Shown one piece after another: positions 6,696-10,000 of a stretch of 10,000 nucleotides of DNA. Positions within the stretch are counted from its first letter, which is position 1, and each line of letters begins with the position of its first letter. Source of the DNA: Magnetospirillum sp. (GTDB lineage Bacteria; Pseudomonadota; Alphaproteobacteria; Rhodospirillales; Magnetospirillaceae); contig JAIWOG010000328.1 of assembly GCA_020217035.1 (NCBI GenBank), positions 1 through 10,000 on the forward strand, given 5' to 3'. The notes beneath the pieces were generated by a model. The model saw only the letters and a program-made list of their open reading frames with translations. It was not told the DNA's origin and made no database searches. Made by a program: the position numbers and the translations under genes.

Positions 6696-7580
6696 GTGAA
6701 GCAAGACGTTCAGAAGTTCTGGAAAGCTCTCTATCATTCGCTCTACACGGATGTCGACTCCAACTTGTCGCGCACGGCTCTGGTCGAAGGTGTCAAGCAA
6801 TTGGAGGACATGTTCCGTCTGCGCCGCCACATGTCCACCGTCGAGCTGGATCTGTCCGCCATCCGCGACAAGCGCGTGCTTGAAATCGGTCCCGGCGCCG
6901 GCGGGCATTCGGCGCTGATGGCCTATCACGGCGCCGTCGTCACCGCCTTGGACATCACCTACGACCGGGCGAAAGCGACCGGCGGCAAGTTCGCCTTGAT
7001 GGGGGACTTGGCGCCGAATTGTGCCGCCGTGCAAGGTGACGCCGAGAACCTTCCGTTTGACGACGATTCCTTCGACATCGTTTATTCCAACGGCGTGCTG
7101 CACCACACCCCCGACACCGAAAAGGCCATCGCCGAGGTCCATCGCGTGCTCAAGCCGGGTGGCCAGGCGGTCATCATGCTGTATTGCAAGGATTCCTGGC
7201 ATTATTGGATCAACATGGTGCTGTGCACCGGTATTTTGCGCGGACACCTGCTGCGAGGACGTCACTGGTTGGGGCGGGCCACAGAATGGGGCGGAAAGCA
7301 CAAGCAGGTTGTGACCAACCCGATCACCCGTTGCTACAGCCGTGATGGCATCGCCGGGCTCTTTGCCCGTTTCGGCGAGGTCAGCATGCGCAAGCACGAG
7401 TTCTATTGGTACCTGTTCCCACTGCTGGGACGGCGTTTTCGCGAACACCAACGCCGCCGTTACGGCGAGCATCCCGGAGGCATCCTGGTCTATGGAGAAC
7501 CCTGGCCCATGTGGTCACCCATGGAGCGTTGGTTGGGACCGGTGATGGGTTGGGCATGGTATATTTCAGCACGCAAATAA
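6696..7580 (+). CDS. class I SAM-dependent methyltransferase
   Basis: A 294-residue (from this start) Rossmann-fold methyltransferase of the Methyltransf_11/25 type. Motif I is VLEIGPGAGGHS (61-72), the acidic ribose-binding Asp lies in TALDIT (83-88), GDAENLPF is at 114-121, the motif IV region SFDIVYSNGVLHHTPD at 125-140, and RVLKPGG at 150-156. After the fold, about 130 further residues (Trp, Arg and Tyr rich) probably form an acceptor-binding cap. It presumably methylates a sugar or lipid-linked glycan intermediate in the cytosol, given the neighbours. The GTG at 6696 is chosen because MKQDVQKFW is the usual start of such proteins and GAGAG lies 8 bases upstream. An in-frame GTG at 6633 would add 21 residues and leave only 2 bases to the furthest upstream possible start of the divergent gene, which is unlikely. 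TTG at 6681 is another option. The stop TAA is followed after 2 bases by the next ORF. Confidence 0.9.
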   Translation: MKQDVQKFWKALYHSLYTDVDSNLSRTALVEGVKQLEDMFRLRRHMSTVELDLSAIRDKRVLEIGPGAGGHSALMAYHGAVVTALDITYDRAKATGGKFALMGDLAPNCAAVQGDAENLPFDDDSFDIVYSNGVLHHTPDTEKAIAEVHRVLKPGGQAVIMLYCKDSWHYWINMVLCTGILRGHLLRGRHWLGRATEWGGKHKQVVTNPITRCYSRDGIAGLFARFGEVSMRKHEFYWYLFPLLGRRFREHQRRRYGEHPGGILVYGEPWPMWSPMERWLGPVMGWAWYISARK

Positions 7581-7582
7581 TC

Positions 7583-7687
7583 ATGTTGCGACTTCTGGCC
7601 TGGCTTTGGCTGGCGCTTTCCATGGCCGCCTATCTTTGGCAATTCAACGAGGTTGCCATCCGGCTGGTCGGAGTTCTGGCGCGATGA
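7583..7687 (+). CDS. putative 34-residue single-pass membrane protein
   Basis: A short ORF beginning MLRLLAWLWLALSMAAYLW and ending in GVLAR. It is one hydrophobic, Trp/Leu-rich helix (about residues 3-20) followed by a short polar and amphipathic tail with Arg27 and Arg34. It starts 2 bases after the methyltransferase stop, and its TGA overlaps the ATG of the next membrane glycosyltransferase as ATGA. This exact tiling between two genes is the main evidence that it is translated; no strong Shine-Dalgarno precedes it, so it may rely on coupling. I do not recognise a family. Possible roles are a small partner of the membrane glycosyltransferase or a leader-like ORF that only couples translation. 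Its size means automated callers would probably miss it. Confidence 0.55.
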   Translation: MLRLLAWLWLALSMAAYLWQFNEVAIRLVGVLAR

Positions 7688-9585
7688 CCGCGGTGGCTGC
7701 GGCCTTGCTGCTGACCTTGGCGTGTCTGGGGGCAGGGGCCGCGGTATTGCGTGCGTTGCGGGTCTTGCCGCACCCAGGCGGTGAAGCGGCGGCATGGAGT
7801 TTCGTGATCGGGCTGGGCGTCGTCGGCTGGATCTTGTTCGTCTCTTTTGCCCTGGGGCCGTTCGCCTATTGGCCCTTTGCCTTGTTGCTGACGCTTTGCG
7901 CCTTGGGTGTGGCTTTGCTGCCACGACCCCGCTTGTCCATGGGGGCTGCGCCGGCTCCGATCGGCATCTTTCTTGGCGCGGTCCTGGTCGCCGTCCTATG
8001 TGTGGACCTGGCCGAGGCGCTCTCGCCAATGGCCGACGCCGATAGCCTGGCTTATCATTTCGCCCTGCCGAAACGCTACGTCGCCGAAGGCTTGGTTTTC
8101 GAAACCCGGGCGGTTGAAGGGGCGGTGCCGCTGCTCATTCAGATGTTGACCGCCGCCGCCCTGGGCTTGGGGGGCGAAAGGGCGGCCACCTTGTGGGCGA
8201 TGATCAGCGGCTGGGGGGCTGCGCTGCTGCTTTACACAGTGGCTCGCCATCGCTTGTCGCCAAGCTGGAGCTTGGCTCTGGCCCTATGCTGGCAGACGGT
8301 CCCCACCGTGACTTATGCGGCGGGAACCGGCCAGATCGAAGTTCGCACCGCCATGTTCACCCTGCTCGGCCTGCTGGCGGCGGCGCAGGCGTCGACCAAG
8401 GCTGATTGGCGTTATTCCGCGACCGCCGGACTGGCCGCCGGCTTTTTTGCCGCCAGCAAGTATCCTGGTCTGGTCTATGCGGTCGGAATGGCCGTGCCCT
8501 TGGTCTTGTGCTCTGGACGATGGTTGCGCGTTGGGTCGTTCGCCGTCGCCATGCTCGTCGCCGGCAGCCAGTGGTATTTGTGGAACTGGTGGAACACCGG
8601 CGATCCCTTGTTCCCCATGCTGTACGGTCTGCTTCCTTACCATGACGGGGTGCCATGGAACGCCGAGCAGACTCGTCACATGTCCCAGGTTTTCGCTGCC
8701 GGTGAATTGGCCTTGCCGCGCGACCTGTTCAACAGCCTGGCCTATCCCTTCCTGGCCACCGTGATGCCGTTGCCGGCGTTTGACGCGGGGCGGGCCGGGC
8801 TGGGACCGTTCCCCCTGGTGATGCTGCCCTTCGCGCTGGCCGGAATGAGAACCGGGCGGCTGAGCGGGTTGGTGGCCAGGATGACGATTGGCGTCATCGT
8901 GGTATACGCCGTGTGGTTCTTGTTCGGTCCATCGCAGCGTGTTCGTCATCTGTTGCCGCTGATGCCGGTGGTGATTTTGACCATGGGCTTCGCCGCCGCC
9001 GGCTTGCGGACAATGCGCGGGCCGGTATGGGCTGGACTGATTGCCGTCATGGTCGTGCAGCTCGCGGCGCAAGCGGTGATCGGTATCAAATATGTCCGCT
9101 ATCTCGTCTCGGATCAAAGCCGGTCGGATTTTCTGGCCGCCAATATCGGGGGTTATGAGGCGGCGAGGTGGCTGAACGCCCATCTCGGTGCCGATGACAA
9201 GGTCATCTTGTCAAAGCGGGAATTGCCCTACCTGCTCGATATTCCCTACTTTTACGCCAACAACTTGTATCAGGCCGAAGTGGAGGTGCGCGGCCAGGAC
9301 CCGGATGTGGAACGGTTTTGGAAACAAGCGCGGCGCAAGGGCATCACCCATATTCTCACCGCCGACGCCCGCACGGCACAATATCCATCGCCTGACACCA
9401 ACGCCTTGCCGTGGCTTGCCGGACGCCTATTGAACCTGAATTGTGCCGAAGTTCTGGCGACGACCGACGAACCGATCTTCGAGTCACGCACATTGGGGAA
9501 TGGCGGACAACGCCTGACAATGACCATCTTGCGCTTGCGGAACCACACCGGTTGCCCACTGCATTCAAGTGCTCCCGCGTCGTGA
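7684..9585 (+). CDS. polytopic membrane glycosyltransferase, GT-C (ArnT/PMT-like)
   Basis: A 633-residue multi-spanning inner-membrane protein resembling GT-C enzymes, which move sugars from polyprenyl-phosphate donors to acceptors on the periplasmic side. About 10-12 hydrophobic segments occupy residues 1-470. The first large loop has the acidic motif MADADSLAYHFALPKRY (116-132), matching the catalytic D-x-D/E-type loop of the GT-C group. Later, NWWNTGDPLFPMLYG (301-315) resembles the N...TGNP..P signature, and FGPSQRVRHLLPLMPVV (414-430) the R..LP..P helix. Residues about 475-633 are hydrophilic and probably form a periplasmic domain. The ATG at 7684 is preferred: GGAG lies 10 bases upstream, the first membrane helix begins at once, and the codon overlaps the stop of the small ORF. 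A TTG at 7606 would add 26 unlikely residues over that ORF. It could instead be an uncharacterised membrane protein of the same fold; donor and acceptor are unknown. Confidence 0.85.
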   Translation: MTAVAAALLLTLACLGAGAAVLRALRVLPHPGGEAAAWSFVIGLGVVGWILFVSFALGPFAYWPFALLLTLCALGVALLPRPRLSMGAAPAPIGIFLGAVLVAVLCVDLAEALSPMADADSLAYHFALPKRYVAEGLVFETRAVEGAVPLLIQMLTAAALGLGGERAATLWAMISGWGAALLLYTVARHRLSPSWSLALALCWQTVPTVTYAAGTGQIEVRTAMFTLLGLLAAAQASTKADWRYSATAGLAAGFFAASKYPGLVYAVGMAVPLVLCSGRWLRVGSFAVAMLVAGSQWYLWNWWNTGDPLFPMLYGLLPYHDGVPWNAEQTRHMSQVFAAGELALPRDLFNSLAYPFLATVMPLPAFDAGRAGLGPFPLVMLPFALAGMRTGRLSGLVARMTIGVIVVYAVWFLFGPSQRVRHLLPLMPVVILTMGFAAAGLRTMRGPVWAGLIAVMVVQLAAQAVIGIKYVRYLVSDQSRSDFLAANIGGYEAARWLNAHLGADDKVILSKRELPYLLDIPYFYANNLYQAEVEVRGQDPDVERFWKQARRKGITHILTADARTAQYPSPDTNALPWLAGRLLNLNCAEVLATTDEPIFESRTLGNGGQRLTMTILRLRNHTGCPLHSSAPAS

Positions 9586-9601
9586 AGTCACATACCCTAT
9601 C

Positions 9602-9625
9602 CCGGTGATCGGAACCGATCCCCGG
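9602..9625. repeat. inverted repeat / hairpin 1 in the convergent gap
   Basis: CCGG-T-GATCGG-AA-CCGATC-C-CCGG: 10 complementary pairs interrupted by one T/C mismatch, closing on a very tight centre (effectively a GAAC tetraloop). It begins 17 bases after the stop of the membrane glycosyltransferase gene. No T-run follows, so a terminator role is only possible. Confidence 0.45.
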
Positions 9626-9637
9626 CGCGTTCGCGCC
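9624..9637. repeat. inverted repeat / hairpin 2 in the convergent gap
   Basis: GGCGC-GTTC-GCGCC, a short GC-only stem of five pairs (six if the loop closes to TT), sharing two bases with hairpin 1. It is followed by TTGCC only, not a T-tract. Confidence 0.35.
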
Positions 9638-9647
9638 TTGCCACCTG

Positions 9648-9668
9648 CCGATGAGTCCCTCTCATCGG
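9648..9668. terminator. candidate terminator hairpin between convergent genes
   Basis: CCGATGAG (9648-9655) and CTCATCGG (9661-9668) form a perfect 8-bp stem with a TCCCT loop. It lies between the converging glycosyltransferase and flippase-like genes, where a bidirectional terminator is expected. On the plus strand it is followed by ATTGTGGTGT, a weak T-containing tail; on the minus strand the tail is GC-rich. A terminator is likely from position, but the element is not textbook. Confidence 0.4.
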
Positions 9669-9721
9669 ATTGTGGTGTCAGAAGCTTGCCGATTGCGCCG
9701 GGCATGCCCCCCTCGGTGAGG

Positions 9722-10000
9722 TCATGGCGCGGCCGACGAACGTCTGGCAGTGAGCAACGTCAAACCGAGACTGGCGGCAAAGCCGCCCGCGTAGGCGGCG
9801 GAAAGAAACCATGCCAGTTCGGTCACCTCGACACTTTCCCACAAGAGCGCCGGCGTGATGAAGATGGTGATCTGGGCGACACGCCCCCACAACACCGGCT
9901 TGACCCATTTCACGGCGTAACAGAAGGCTCTCAACAGGTCGAACAGGGACAGAAACAGGATGACCCCGACCATCGCCTTCAACAAAACCCCCGCTTCGCG
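9722..10000 (-). CDS. C-terminal fragment of a membrane protein, possibly a polysaccharide flippase (Wzx/MATE-like)
   Basis: The frame is open from the TGA stop (9724-9722) back to the window edge, so this is the last 92 residues of a larger protein, though a TTG at 9985 could in principle start an 87-residue one. It holds two to three hydrophobic segments: the helix starting MVGVILFLSLFDLL, AQITIFITPALLW, and LAWFLSAAYAGGFAASLGLTLL. They are separated by short loops (RAFCYAVKWVKP, ESVEVTE), and a basic TARR tail follows. This helix-pair layout with polar loops resembles the C-terminal end of 12-14-helix oligosaccharide flippases, and the surrounding glycan genes support that. No diagnostic motif is present in the visible part, so the family call is an inference; that it is an integral membrane protein is clear. 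It converges on the membrane glycosyltransferase gene. Confidence 0.5.
   Translation of the reverse strand, partial: REAGVLLKAMVGVILFLSLFDLLRAFCYAVKWVKPVLWGRVAQITIFITPALLWESVEVTELAWFLSAAYAGGFAASLGLTLLTARRSSAAP

Noticed and set aside
6618..7472. A 284-codon open frame on the minus strand
   Set aside because: It is antisense to the methyltransferase gene with its intact SAM-binding motifs, and has no recognisable domain.
7606..7683. N-terminal extension of the GT-C gene from a TTG at 7606
   Set aside because: It would overlap the small membrane ORF in another frame, and its residues are not signal-like; the ATG at 7684 has GGAG upstream and leads straight into a membrane helix.
8284..9183. 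A 299-codon open frame on the minus strand
   Set aside because: It is opposite the membrane glycosyltransferase gene, and its translation is Gln/Gly/His/Arg-rich and low in hydrophobic residues, typical of antisense shadow in GC-rich DNA.

Overview
The window is GC-rich, densely coded bacterial DNA with almost no intergenic space. Codon use and gene style suggest an alphaproteobacterium, perhaps of the Rhodospirillaceae/Magnetospirillum kind. That placement is inference, because no rRNA, tRNA or clear taxonomic marker is present. The content is a polysaccharide (exopolysaccharide, capsule or O-antigen) biosynthesis locus, probably continuing beyond both ends.

Left arm, minus strand, in order of transcription: a heparinase II/III-like protein (about 6621 to 4909); a glutamine-dependent asparagine-synthase-type amidotransferase (4828 to 2933); a family 2 glycosyltransferase (2943 to 1999); a DegT/StrS-type PLP aminotransferase-like protein (2002 to 926); and a FemAB/GNAT_6-type aminoacyl- or acyltransferase-like protein (929 to 6). 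The last four genes overlap successively by 11, 4 and 4 bases, which points to one translationally coupled operon. An 80-base spacer separates the first two genes, and a strong inverted repeat spans the heparinase-like stop codon.

Right arm, plus strand: a class I SAM methyltransferase (about 6696 to 7580); an overlooked 34-residue membrane micropeptide ORF (7583 to 7687), starting 2 bases after the methyltransferase stop; and a polytopic GT-C-like membrane glycosyltransferase (7684 to 9585), overlapping the small ORF by ATGA. The two arms diverge from a compact segment of roughly 75 bases around 6622-6695.

Right edge: the C-terminal part of a multi-spanning membrane protein on the minus strand, possibly a Wzx/MATE-type flippase, enters from beyond position 10000 and ends at 9722. 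It converges on the GT-C gene across a 136-base gap holding three tandem hairpins.

Together the genes suggest assembly of a decorated glycan: glycosyl transfer by cytosolic GT2 and membrane GT-C enzymes, amidation or amination (AsnB-type plus PLP enzyme), acyl or aminoacyl transfer (FemAB-like), methylation, possible trimming by the heparinase-like protein, and export by a flippase. The chemistry of the product cannot be read from the sequence. No CRISPR array, insertion sequence, tRNA or rRNA was seen.
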